Made by a program: the position numbers and the translations under genes. A stretch of 64,000 nucleotides of DNA from JAEUIG01 sp046349775 (GTDB lineage: Bacteria > Planctomycetota > Planctomycetia > Planctomycetales > Planctomycetaceae): positions 24,667-88,666 of the forward strand of contig JAXMBS010000013.1 in assembly GCA_046349775.1 (NCBI GenBank). The letters run 5' to 3'. How positions within the stretch are numbered: the stretch's first letter is position 1; each line of letters opens with the position of its first letter. The notes beneath the pieces are model-generated. The model made no database searches and was not told the DNA's origin. It worked only from the letters and a program-made list of their open reading frames with translations. This document shows positions 17,672-26,076 of this stretch, one piece after another.

Positions 17672-18740
17672 TCACCGCAATGACCGGTATTCCGCAGGGA
17701 TGTAGTTGCAGTCCGGCTCCTGCGCCAGCATGTTGCCGGTCACGGCGTACGCCCGAGCGCGGCTGCCACCGCAGACACGGCGGAATTCGCAGACCCTGCA
17801 TTTGCCCTCCAGGCGTCGGACGTCCCGCAATGCCTGGAACACCGGCGAGTACCGGTAAATGTTGACGGGATGGTCCGCAGGGAACCGGCCGCATTCGATT
17901 GGCAGGAAGCCGCTCGGTTGAATAACGCCCGTCGAGGAAACGAACATCACTCCCTTCCCGTCGTTCAGGCCGATCGACAGCCCCCTCGGCCGAGGCGCCG
18001 ACTGGCCGTTCGTGTTGGTCGCCCTGCTGCGCCGCAGCATCTGAAATCGGCGATAGTGAGGTGCTTCGGTCGTCTTGATGACATACGGCTGTCGTTGTGA
18101 CTGTTGCCAGAGTTTTTCGAAGACCTCTTCGCATCCCGCAGCGTCCAGTCGCGGCAACAGGGCGGCGCGGCCGGTCGGGACGAGGAAGAACACGGACCAC
18201 ATCTCAATGCAAAGCCCGCCGAGCAGATCGGCCAACGCGTCGATCTGACCGACATTGTGGGGCGTGACAGTAGTGTTGACCTGCGTCGACAGCCCCACGC
18301 CGGCGGCATCGGCGAGCATTTCCAGACTGCGTGCAAAGCTGCCGGGGGCGCCCCGAAACAGGTCGTGCGTTACGGCGTCGGCGCCGTCGATGCTGACCGC
18401 CATGCGGCGCACGCCGGCGTCGTGCAGTCGGCGGATGGCGGCTGCGGTCGCCAGCGGCGTGGCACTGGGTGTGATCGCCACATCGAGCCCGGAATCAACC
18501 GCATGCTCGATGATGGCGAACAAGTCGCGCCGCTTGAACGGATCGCCCCCGGTCAGCACGAGCAGCGGCGGCTCCTCGAACTCCGTCAACTGATCGATCA
18601 GCATCCGCGCCTGGCTGGTTGTCAACTGTCCGGTTTCAGGCTCGGGCTGAGCGCTGAGCCCGGCAGTGCTGGCAGGCCAGATCGCGAGCTGTGGTCAACT
18701 CGAGAAGAAGCAGAGCCGGGGACCCTGCATTCAGGTCGCA
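17672..18740 (-). pseudogene. Broken radical SAM/SPASM-type protein (TIGR04053-like)
   Basis: From the TTG at 18625 down, the protein follows the TIGR04053-like radical SAM pattern: LLVLTGGDPFKRRDLF, ITPSATPL, VSIDGADAVTHDLFRG, WSVFFLVPTGR, TTEAPHYRR. A SPASM-like C-terminus follows (CRVCEFRRVCGGSRARAYA). The part with the 4Fe-4S cluster motif lies upstream in another frame (LLLELTTARDLACQHCRA). Removing one C at about 18656 fuses the frames as CRASAQPEPETGQL. In addition the first Cys of CxxxCxxC, at 18684-18686, reads Arg (CGC for TGC). Two independent lesions argue for real decay. It sits beside hemerythrin, regulator and RIC genes, fitting the usual respiratory context. Confidence 0.75.
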
Positions 18741-18925
18741 GCGGCAGGGTGTTGAACCGTGCGCGGCTGATTGCGGCAAATGGCGATCATGTCAATCTCC
18801 TGCGGGCGGCGACCCGAAACCGCGACCCTGCAACCGACGCCGCCAATGCCATCCGGAAAGCCGACGCGTGGCGCTGCGGATCGGTGCCCATTGGCCTCGG
18901 GCGGCACGGTGGGCTGGAGCGCGGT

Positions 18926-19375
18926 TCAGTCTCCCTCCCCCACGTCTCTCAAGTAGCCATCCAGAACCAAGCGGTTTTCCTCGTGCTGATGCGCCTCGCA
19001 ACGCTGTACGAAATCGGTGAACTCGACGCCGATCACGGCAAACCACAGAGGGGTGCTGTCAGCGTGCCGGAGTTGGCGGATCATGTTCGCGACGGCCGCG
19101 AGCATCTGGCGATGCTCTTGTCGCAATCGTTCGACGCGGGTGGAGACGGTGGGTTGCATCTCGACGAGTTCATCGAAGTATCCACCCTCCTCTTCGTGGG
19201 CAAAGTGCTCCTGGAGCAGATCAGACAGTTCGTCCATGAGCTCCTTCATGATCGACAGGTGCGTGTCGCTGGGCTTGAGGAGCACCCACTTCAACTCTGC
19301 GATCAGGATCTCCAGGCGTTCGTGTTCTTCGTGAATCTCAAGCAGAACCGGGGCATCCGCGGTGACACTGAACAT
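18926..19375 (-). CDS. Hemerythrin-domain protein
   Basis: A 149-residue four-helix hemerythrin-like protein. The start at 19375 is supported by GGAAGGAG six bases before the ATG (MFSVTADAPVLLEIHEEHER). Iron ligands expected of the family are visible: His and Glu in IHEEHERLE, His/Glu in LQEHFAHEEEGGY, His in LRQEHRQM, and HQHEENRLV. It probably binds O2 or NO, or senses oxygen, at a di-iron site. It is divergent from the Rrf2 regulator, with the RIC gene beyond, so an oxygen/NO stress response is likely. Confidence 0.88.
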   Translation of the reverse strand: MFSVTADAPVLLEIHEEHERLEILIAELKWVLLKPSDTHLSIMKELMDELSDLLQEHFAHEEEGGYFDELVEMQPTVSTRVERLRQEHRQMLAAVANMIRQLRHADSTPLWFAVIGVEFTDFVQRCEAHQHEENRLVLDGYLRDVGEGD

Positions 19376-19656
19376 ACTGAACTCCTTCCAGTGCGTGTGG
19401 TTCGCAGAAATTGTGGATATCACGATCTTCTAGTCTATAATTAAAGCCGAGCGTGTTGTTTGATGTCAACCCCGGTCCGCTGCCGAGACGACAGGACAGG
19501 CGGAATCGGCCGAATGGGGTGATGCCAACCTGGCCCCGGGGTCGCGGGAGGGGAAGTGTTGCCTTATGCCGTATAATTGTATCTCATTGTCGTGAATTCA
19601 TAGGATGTGCGATGATTACGGCATCCTTGCCTGTCTGGTAACACTCGAAGATCGAA
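19376..19656. promoter_or_regulatory. Divergent control region of hemerythrin and Rrf2 genes
   Basis: The only markedly AT-rich intergenic stretch nearby. TATAAT occurs at 19572-19577, 80 bases before the Rrf2 start, and again near 19434-19440 (TCTATAATTAAAG). No clear -35 box matches either at the right distance. It is the natural place for an operator of the Rrf2 regulator, but I cannot define the site. Confidence 0.4.
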
Positions 19657-20106
19657 ATGCTTTCTCAAACAGCCGAGTACGCGTTGCGGGCAATCGTCGT
19701 TCTGGCGCGAGCCGCACCCGAGCCCCGCACCAATCAGCAACTGGCCGAACTCACGCAGGTGCCGGGCGCGTACTTGCCCAAGGTGATGCAGAGTTTGCGC
19801 AAAGCGGGGCTGGTCCGCGCACAGCGCGGCCTGGGCGGCGGTCTCCGGCTTGCGCGTCCGGCTGATTCCATCACGTTGCTGGAGGCTGTGAATGCCGTTG
19901 ACCCGCTGTTGCGCATCCTCGAGTGCCCATTGCGGCTGAAGGACCACGACGGCCGGCTCTGCGCGCTGCATCGCAAAATCGACGAAACTGCCGCGCTGGC
20001 AGAACGCCTGTTACGTGAAACCACGCTGGCCGACATGCTGAACGACATCGACGGCCCGGCCCCGCTGTGCCAACGCAGCCCGGAGGCGCTGGTGTCGCTG
20101 ACTTGA
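19657..20106 (+). CDS. Rrf2-family transcriptional regulator, NsrR-like
   Basis: A 149-residue winged-helix Rrf2 protein: MLSQTAEYALRAIVVLAR, then the recognition region NQQLAELTQVPGAYLPKVMQ and the wing GLVRAQRGLGGGLRLAR. Cys90, Cys102 and Cys138 could ligate a Fe-S cluster as in NsrR, IscR or RirA; their spacing is not exactly that of a named subgroup. It lies 17 bases before a RIC iron-centre-repair gene and is divergent from hemerythrin, so it plausibly senses NO or iron-sulfur status and controls both sides. The NsrR assignment is inferred from context. Confidence 0.88.
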   Translation: MLSQTAEYALRAIVVLARAAPEPRTNQQLAELTQVPGAYLPKVMQSLRKAGLVRAQRGLGGGLRLARPADSITLLEAVNAVDPLLRILECPLRLKDHDGRLCALHRKIDETAALAERLLRETTLADMLNDIDGPAPLCQRSPEALVSLT

Positions 20107-20123
20107 AACCGGAGACGCGATCC

Positions 20124-20846
20124 ATGAATTCCGCCAACGGCGCCTTTGAGACCGTCGCCGAACTCGTACGGCAGCGCCCGGAACGCAGTCGCGTCTTCGA
20201 GGAACTCGGGATCGACTTCTGTTGTCATGGTCAGCTGCCACTCGACCAGGCCTGCGTGCTGAACCGGCTCAACCTCGTGGACGTCTGCCGTCGGCTGGAG
20301 GCGGCGGAGGCGGTGCCGGGCGCCGAGCGCGACTGGACGACGGCAACCCTCACGGAACTGACCGAGCACATTGTCGCCGTGCATCACGCGTACTTGCGGC
20401 GTGAATTGCCGCGGCTCGCCGGTCTGATCGATCGCGTCCTCGACGTTCACGGTGAAAGCCATCCCGAGCTGCGCGACGTCCGCGAAGTGTATGCGTCGCT
20501 GCAATCCGAGCTCCTCGCGCACATGCTGAAAGAGGAGCAGGTCTTGTTCCCGATGGTGCGCGAATTGGAACGGACGCCTGCCGCGCAGCGTGGGAATCTG
20601 CGGTTGCCCTGTGGATCCGTCAGCAATCCGGTCGCGATGATGGAGCGCGAACACGAATCCGCCGGAACGGCCCTGCAGCGGCTCGAACGGCTCACGCGCC
20701 ATTACACGCCGCCGGCGGACGCGTGCGCGACGTACCGCGCATTATTGTCAGGACTGGCAGAGCTGCAGTCGGATCTGCACCGTCACATTCACAAGGAGAA
20801 CAACATCCTGTTCCCCGCGGCGGCCGCGCTGGGGTCGCCAGCCTGA
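20124..20846 (+). CDS. Iron-sulfur cluster repair di-iron protein (RIC: YtfE/ScdA family)
   Basis: A 240-residue RIC protein, which repairs NO- or oxidant-damaged Fe-S and di-iron centres. The start is the ATG at 20124 with GGAG ten bases upstream. The ScdA-type N-terminal domain carries the family motif GIDFCCHGQLPLDQAC. The C-terminal hemerythrin-like domain holds His/Glu ligands (EHIVAVHHAYLRRELP, HMLKEEQVLFP, EREHESAG, HRHIHKENNILFP). It follows the Rrf2 gene closely and is probably cotranscribed and controlled by it. Confidence 0.95.
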   Translation: MNSANGAFETVAELVRQRPERSRVFEELGIDFCCHGQLPLDQACVLNRLNLVDVCRRLEAAEAVPGAERDWTTATLTELTEHIVAVHHAYLRRELPRLAGLIDRVLDVHGESHPELRDVREVYASLQSELLAHMLKEEQVLFPMVRELERTPAAQRGNLRLPCGSVSNPVAMMEREHESAGTALQRLERLTRHYTPPADACATYRALLSGLAELQSDLHRHIHKENNILFPAAAALGSPA

Positions 20847-21000
20847 TGCGAATCGTCGGGAGCGACTGACGCTCTGAATGTCAGGGAGTTCATCTCTGCC
20901 GTACAGATGCGGGATTCGGAGTTGTGGCCGCAGCGGGTGTCCGACACGTGTGCAGGAGCGACCGGTCGGCGAAACGTGCCGTCTGCGTCGCTCGACAGAC

Positions 21001-22845
21001 TCACTCTTGCACGCCTGCGGGCAGCTTCGTCAATCGCAGGGTCTTGTCTTCGCTGCCGGTCGCGAGTGTCAAACCGTCCGGACTGAACCGGGCGGTGTGC
21101 ACGCCACCGGTGTGAACGGTGTTCGTCAGCTTGCGTTCACCGCTGGCAACGTCCCACACCGTGACTGTTCCATCCCAGTTGGCCGCGGCAAGCAATCGCC
21201 CTTTGGGAGAAAACGCGACGCTCAACAGCCAGCTCGTTTGCGTTGCGCGCTCGCTGACCAGCGATTTGACGAGCGCGGCACTCGCCAGGTCGTACAGATC
21301 CACCTTGGCCAGCAGTTGCTTGTCCCCGCTGACGTCTATCGAGGCACACGCAATTGTGCGGCCATCGGGCGAGAAGGCGCACTTCGTCCCCGGGAACACT
21401 CGGCCCAGTTCGCCAGTCGCGGCATCCCACAGCCGCACCGGTCCGCTGTTCGACGACGACGCGATGTACTTGCCATCCGGCGAGTACGCGACAAAGGTCG
21501 TTGGTCGGTCGTCCTTTATCGACCTCACAATCGCGCCGCGTGCGACATCGCGAATTTCGATTCCGCCGGCCACTTCCGCACCGTTACGCCATTCGGCCCG
21601 TGTGAGCGCCAGCGATTTTCCATCTGGTGAAAACGAGAGGGCGGGAGGAAACAGGTCTGTCTCCCACTTCTGGATGACCGCGCCGGTGGCGGCGTCACGC
21701 AGTTGCACATTCTCGCCCGTGGATACGGCGAGCAGCCTGCCATCGACCGTGGCGGCGACCGCACTGGCCCCCGCGACGTCAGCCGACCAGCGCAGCTTTC
21801 CCGTGGCGACATCCCACTGCCGCAACTCGTTCTGTCGATAATGGGTCTTTGGACTCGCCTCCGGTTCGCGCATCAGGGCGGTGACGGTGGCGCCGTCGGT
21901 GCTCCAGATGATCCGCGCCGGCACACGGTCACGACTCAGGATGCCGTCGCTGGCCACGTTCGGCGCATCCAGCGTCGCCTTGTCCGGTGTCGGCTGCTCC
22001 GGCTTCGGCTGGGACACAATCTCGGCCGGTTGGAAACCGACCGGCACGTTCAGCGAAAACAGACCCGGTTCGAGCGGCTCATTCCAGACGAAGTCGTCGA
22101 AGCGAATCTGCATCTTGCCCAACTTGGGATCGTTTATGACAAACCGGACCGGCAACCCGCTCTGCGGATTCGCCCACATCAGCATGTCGCCGGAAGCTCC
22201 CAGCAGATGGACGTTGTGCAGTCGAAAGACGGAGCAGCGAATCCCGTCGAGCACTTCCTCGCCGATCGCTTCGGCATCGTCCGATTTCGCCTGGCGGATC
22301 TGCTCAACGGGATTTGAGAGGAGTTTCGCTGTGTCGCTGTCCAACGGGGTGGTCTGCACCTGTTTCCGCCCCGTGTCCAGCATCAGGAGCTTCTTCTCAG
22401 CCAGGTTTGCGATCTGAACGAGGCCGTCACCCAACTCGATTCGCATGCGGTCGTCTTCCAGGAAGACACGGTTGACCATTTCGGTCTTGCCGTCCACTGT
22501 GGACGTCATGTGGAACTGCACCGAATTTGCCGCCTTGACCTTTTCAACCACCTGCGCGAAGGCACTTCCGGCGCCTCGGTCGACGACTAGGCTCGTACCG
22601 ATCGCCAGTGCGGCCAAGGCCACAACGGCGATCAGTCCGCCGCCGACCATTCGCGATAACGATTTCCGCGGCCGCGACATGTCGTTCGGCCGTACCGCTG
22701 CCGCCGGACGGAAAAGGACCCGGGCGCGCTGCTGCACGCGCTGAACCGACGCATCGGCGATCGGCTCGGCCAACACGGCCGCGACGGCTGCGTCCAGCGG
22801 GGATTCGAGACGCTCGGAATCCTGAGGCGAATGATTGTGATTCAT
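21001..22845 (-). CDS. Membrane-anchored LolA-like/WD40-repeat protein, ECF sigma partner
   Basis: 614 residues from the ATG at 22845. The cytoplasmic N-terminus (about 80 residues) precedes one transmembrane helix (VGGGLIAVVALAALAIGTSL). Next comes a domain like the LolA-type outer-membrane carrier fold (VKAANSVQFHMTSTVDGKTE, to GLFSLNVPVGFQPAEIV). Roughly seven WD40 beta-propeller repeats complete it (SPDGKYIASSSNSGPVRLWD and similar). Its start overlaps the sigma-factor stop in ATGA, so translation is coupled. It probably acts as an envelope-sensing anti-sigma or cofactor, the usual logic of planctomycete ECF pairs; direct anti-sigma activity is not shown. Confidence 0.85.
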   Translation of the reverse strand: MNHNHSPQDSERLESPLDAAVAAVLAEPIADASVQRVQQRARVLFRPAAAVRPNDMSRPRKSLSRMVGGGLIAVVALAALAIGTSLVVDRGAGSAFAQVVEKVKAANSVQFHMTSTVDGKTEMVNRVFLEDDRMRIELGDGLVQIANLAEKKLLMLDTGRKQVQTTPLDSDTAKLLSNPVEQIRQAKSDDAEAIGEEVLDGIRCSVFRLHNVHLLGASGDMLMWANPQSGLPVRFVINDPKLGKMQIRFDDFVWNEPLEPGLFSLNVPVGFQPAEIVSQPKPEQPTPDKATLDAPNVASDGILSRDRVPARIIWSTDGATVTALMREPEASPKTHYRQNELRQWDVATGKLRWSADVAGASAVAATVDGRLLAVSTGENVQLRDAATGAVIQKWETDLFPPALSFSPDGKSLALTRAEWRNGAEVAGGIEIRDVARGAIVRSIKDDRPTTFVAYSPDGKYIASSSNSGPVRLWDAATGELGRVFPGTKCAFSPDGRTIACASIDVSGDKQLLAKVDLYDLASAALVKSLVSERATQTSWLLSVAFSPKGRLLAAANWDGTVTVWDVASGERKLTNTVHTGGVHTARFSPDGLTLATGSEDKTLRLTKLPAGVQE

Positions 22846-23351
22846 CGCGATTCTCCTTGTTGAATGGCGGCCAACTCCGCCAGCAGTCGTTCGCGCGCCT
22901 TGTAAAGCGCGGTCGACACTGCCTCGGGGGATATGCTCAATGTCGCGCCGATCTCGGCGCGCGACAGTCGTTCGAAGTGACACATCGTGAACACAACGGC
23001 TTGCTGCTCCGGCAGCCGGCTGATGGCAAACCGCAGTCGGTCGGCCAGTTCCCGTGCTGCGGCGTTGTCCGAGGGATCGTCGCGCGAAATCCAGTCCTCG
23101 TCCCGCAGATTCTCCGTCGTCTGCCGGCGGCGCAGCGCGTCGAGTGCGCGCAGCGTCGCCAACCTCACCAGCAATCCGGTCCAGTTCTGAACTCGAGTCG
23201 ACTGTTGCAGCCGGAAGGCTTCGGCGAACGCCTCCTGCGAGACGTCCTCCGCATCCTGAGCATTGCCCAGGATCCGCATCGCGACCCGAAACACACGGCC
23301 GGCGTGCTGGTCGACAATTCGACTCCAGTCGGGCAACTCGTCGTTGTCCAT
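22842..23351 (-). CDS. RNA polymerase ECF-type sigma factor
   Basis: A 169-residue sigma-70-family ECF factor. Region 2 is visible as HAGRVFRVAMRILGNAQDAE followed by DVSQEAFAEAFR. Region 4 is visible in RLPEQQAVVFTMCHFERLSR followed by AEIGATLSISPEAVSTALYK. It overlaps the downstream WD40 membrane protein by four bases. The pair should form a self-contained signalling unit reading the envelope; target promoters are unknown. Confidence 0.94.
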   Translation of the reverse strand: MDNDELPDWSRIVDQHAGRVFRVAMRILGNAQDAEDVSQEAFAEAFRLQQSTRVQNWTGLLVRLATLRALDALRRRQTTENLRDEDWISRDDPSDNAAARELADRLRFAISRLPEQQAVVFTMCHFERLSRAEIGATLSISPEAVSTALYKARERLLAELAAIQQGESR

Positions 23352-23515
23352 TCCTCAGGCTCCAGTCCAAGTGACGCGCGTCTGGAGAGTAGTCGAGGCA
23401 GCGACCGGCCAGATGACTAGGAAACTCGCGCGAACGACGCGATTCGGCGTTCTCACCGAGACCGATGGCCGCCCGGATTCACGCGCGAGCAAGAAGGTGG
23501 CGAACCTTGCGTGCT

Positions 23516-23929
23516 TTATTCGGCCGGCATCACCAATCGCTGCACCTGGCCGTTCGCATCGAACTCGATGGCGAAGTCGTCACTGTCCGGTCCGAACAGT
23601 CTGAACTTGAACGGCCAGAAAAATGGGAACTCCGTTGCGACGTTCCATTCAAAGACTCTGCCGTACGCCCACGTCTCAACTCTCACGCCGAGATTTAGCG
23701 TCCCCGGCACGTCCGGCGACGGAGTGAACACGTCGGTCGGTTCACCAAGGACTGCCCGGACCGTATCCCGGCTGTCGCCCGCCCGAATCCGTTGAAACTT
23801 CCTGGCGAACAAATGCGGTCGGGCGATCAGCCATACCGTTCCAGCGGCGACAATCAACAGAGTGACACCAATCGCCGCCCGTTGCCTTTTCGCCACCCTC
23901 GACCATCGGCGATTGGCCATGACACTCAT
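23516..23929 (-). CDS. SmpA/OmlA-like small membrane protein
   Basis: 137 residues with one N-terminal transmembrane helix (AAIGVTLLIVAAGTVWLIA). The following domain recalls the SmpA/OmlA (BamE-like) fold: FQRIRAGDSRDTVRAVLGEP, a WAYG strand and a C-terminal beta strand (FAIEFDANGQVQRLV). Its start overlaps the stop of the Gfo/Idh gene in ATGA, so it is probably translated from the same message. Function is unknown; a lipoprotein-assembly role is not supported by context. Confidence 0.7.
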   Translation of the reverse strand: MSVMANRRWSRVAKRQRAAIGVTLLIVAAGTVWLIARPHLFARKFQRIRAGDSRDTVRAVLGEPTDVFTPSPDVPGTLNLGVRVETWAYGRVFEWNVATEFPFFWPFKFRLFGPDSDDFAIEFDANGQVQRLVMPAE

Positions 23930-24922
23930 CCCAAATCTGATTCGCTCCTGCCCCCCGCCAACAGCACTGCCCGCTGCACCTGGTAATCGTGCTCGTAGGA
24001 GTAATCCGCGTCCTTTTCGTGGCGGATGATTCTGGCCAGGTCGGCGACGTCATCGGCGTAGCGGCCGTATTTGGGGAGGTCGATGTCCTGGTAGCCGCGC
24101 GGGTAGGAACCGCGGGGCTGTGAGAGCGTCACCCGGGCGACCTTGGGGGAGTCCAGCGGCTGGAGGTGGACGGTGCCTTCGGTGCCGCAGATGCAGAATT
24201 GCCGGCGGTCGCCGCCGTCGACTTCGTTATAGGTCGTGCGGACCGTGGCGGTGCCGTGCGGGTATTCGAAGACCGCGAGGCTGTTGTCGATGAGGCCGTC
24301 GTTCTGCGGACCGGAGTGCTTCGGGAACGCGTGGATCTTGTCCGGGACGCCGAGGATCGCCACGACCGAGTCGATCAAGTGGCGGCCGAGTTCCAGCATC
24401 GTTCCGCCGCGGTAGATCGTGAGTTCCTCCACGCAGCCGCGCGTCCGCGAGCTTGCTCATGACGCAGTGCAGCTCGAACGGCTGCCCGAGCCAGCCTTGC
24501 TTGAGGAACGACTTGATGAGCTTGATGCCGGGGTGGTAGCGGTACATGTAGCCCATCTGGAGAGCCAGATGCTGCCGGGCGGCGTTGTCGAGAATCCGGC
24601 GGAACTGTGGGAGCGATTCGCCGGCCGGCTTGTCGAGATGGATGTGCTTGCCGGCGGCGACGCATTTCTCGGCGTTGCCCAGCAGGTCGCGGACGATCGT
24701 CTCGACGCCGACGAGCTGGATGCGCTTGTCGTTGAGGATCTGCTCGACCGTCAGCCGTGGGACGTCCTTGTAGGCGTCAGTCGTGTCGAGACGCTGCTGC
24801 AGGTGCGGATCGGGTTCGGCGATCCCGAGGACTTCGTACTCGTCGGACTTGCGAAAGGCCGCCATCTTGCCGGCGGCATGCCCGTGCCCGGTCCCGATCT
24901 GCGCATATCCAATCCGGCTCAT
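23926..24922 (-). pseudogene. Gfo/Idh/MocA-family oxidoreductase, frameshifted
   Basis: An NAD-dependent sugar/inositol-type dehydrogenase split into two frames. The N-terminal part (24922 to about 24430) has the nucleotide-binding fold (RIGYAQIGTGHGHAAGKMAA), the catalytic EKP-like motif read as DKPAGESLPQF, and GYMYRYHPGIKLIKSF. After SKLADARLR the reading should continue as EELTIYRGGTMLELGRHLID, which lies one base out of frame (24432-23926). Together they give about 330 residues, typical of the family. A single indel near 24425-24440 explains the break. Whether it is real or a sequence error cannot be decided here. Confidence 0.78.
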
Positions 24923-25354
24923 GGAGATCTCGCTTTGGAGAAGGTGATCAGTTCCATGCTACTCGGCTGGTCCGCATCCTGCGACGCAATCAGCCCTGTT
25001 CCATCGACTCGAGAAGCGGATGGCCACAGTGGGCACCGAGATCACCGAGGGGCACTAGCAGGCGTCTCTCTGAGTGCTCGGTGTCCTCGGTGGCAAAAAA
25101 CCAACGAGGTGATTGATCTGTGATTTCCACTTCGTTCGTTCCTGCACGGGACCATGTCCAATTGACATTGGACAATTGACCCCTTCGCCGCGCACACCCG
25201 TTGGCCCATGCACATCCCGCTTCCGTGCCACTCCGGCGCCTGTGTCGCGGCCAAATCGGCTTTTCCCGGGCGGCGGCATGGCCGTTGCATGGTAACCTTG
25301 CGTCGCATCGTGATATGCGTTCCGCCTCGCCATACTGCGGACAGGGCTGCCTCC
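24923..25354. other. Intergenic region with two word-like palindromes
   Basis: No gene is supported. The first repeat has arms at 25029-25055 and 25073-25094 (words CACCGAG and CTCGGTG). The second is GTCCAAT-TGAC-ATTGGAC at 25156-25173, a perfect 7-bp inverted repeat. Open frames on the minus strand are GC-driven and lack family features. Confidence 0.55.
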
Positions 25355-25690
25355 ATGTGGGTTGACGTCTCGCTGCTCGTAACGCTGCTGGGCGACGATA
25401 ATCAGCGTCGGGCGGCGTTTTCGCGCGCTTTGGAGCGTCGCGGCTGGAGTACGTCTGCTGAGGCCCCGGACGCGTACCGCGTCGCCATTCAGGAGCCGTC
25501 CGGCGACGAGGAGATTGTTCAGATTTGTGCGCGCGATGTTCAGGATTCTGCATACGTGGCCGGAGTGGCCCATTATCAGGCGACCTGCCTGATTGCCGCC
25601 GACGCCCTGGAACCGGCCGGCGAGGCCTGCGAGTCCGATGCTGACGAAGATGCCTGGCGTGCCACGCGTTTCGATTCTGACGACGCTTGA
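25355..25690 (+). CDS. Small hypothetical protein
   Basis: 111 residues from the ATG at 25355 (MWVDVSLLVTLLGDDNQRR). The sequence looks globular, with alternating helices and strands (EEIVQICARDVQDSAYVAGV) and an acidic tail (CESDADEDAW). No family was recognised, and no strong ribosome-binding site is visible. The frame is open further upstream to 25208, but that part is low in coding character. Confidence 0.45.
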   Translation: MWVDVSLLVTLLGDDNQRRAAFSRALERRGWSTSAEAPDAYRVAIQEPSGDEEIVQICARDVQDSAYVAGVAHYQATCLIAADALEPAGEACESDADEDAWRATRFDSDDA

Positions 25691-26076
25691 TCTTCGCCGC
25701 CTCCGAAAAGAAAAAACAGGAGGCAACAGAGGAAACGGAGAGAGGCGGTCTCGGTTTGCTGAGTCGAGACAGCGCCTGACCTGGTTTCCTTAGTGCCCTT
25801 CGTGACCTTCTGTCCAAAGCATTCCTCCCTGACAAAGAAGGGTTTACAGAAGGTCACAAAGAACACGAAGAAAACGTGTTGTGCGAGACGCTACTGAATG
25901 CCGCGAGAGTATGCGCGGCCACGGGTTCGGGAGCTGAGTTAACTGGCCTTCGATTCGCTGTTCTCACTGTTGCCTCCTGTTTTTCAGTCTTCGTGTGCAG
26001 GACAGGGCTTCGGTCTCTAAAATCCAGCGGCGCGGCGACTCGCGCTGACACCACCTGCTGGATCCGACTCCGACTC
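25691..26076. repeat. Intergenic word-like palindrome (GTGACCTTCTGT) and flank
   Basis: The 386-base gap before purQ carries a perfect 12-bp inverted repeat, GTGACCTTCTGT at 25802-25813 and its complement at 25846-25857. The arms extend imperfectly into the word CACAAAGAACACGAAG. A related copy lies at 32172-32255. No gene is supported in the gap. Confidence 0.75.

Noticed and set aside
17334..17683. Short plus-strand frames in the gap after the SDR gene
   Set aside because: They have no ribosome-binding site and overlap one another in several frames without family similarity.
18104..19444. Long open frame on the plus strand opposite hemerythrin and radical SAM genes
   Set aside because: It has no family features, and it overlaps well-supported minus-strand genes; it is a GC-rich shadow.
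25355..25690. Toxin-antitoxin or phage origin for the small gene in the repeat-rich gap
   Set aside because: It has no recognisable toxin or antitoxin fold, and no partner, integrase or tRNA is adjacent.
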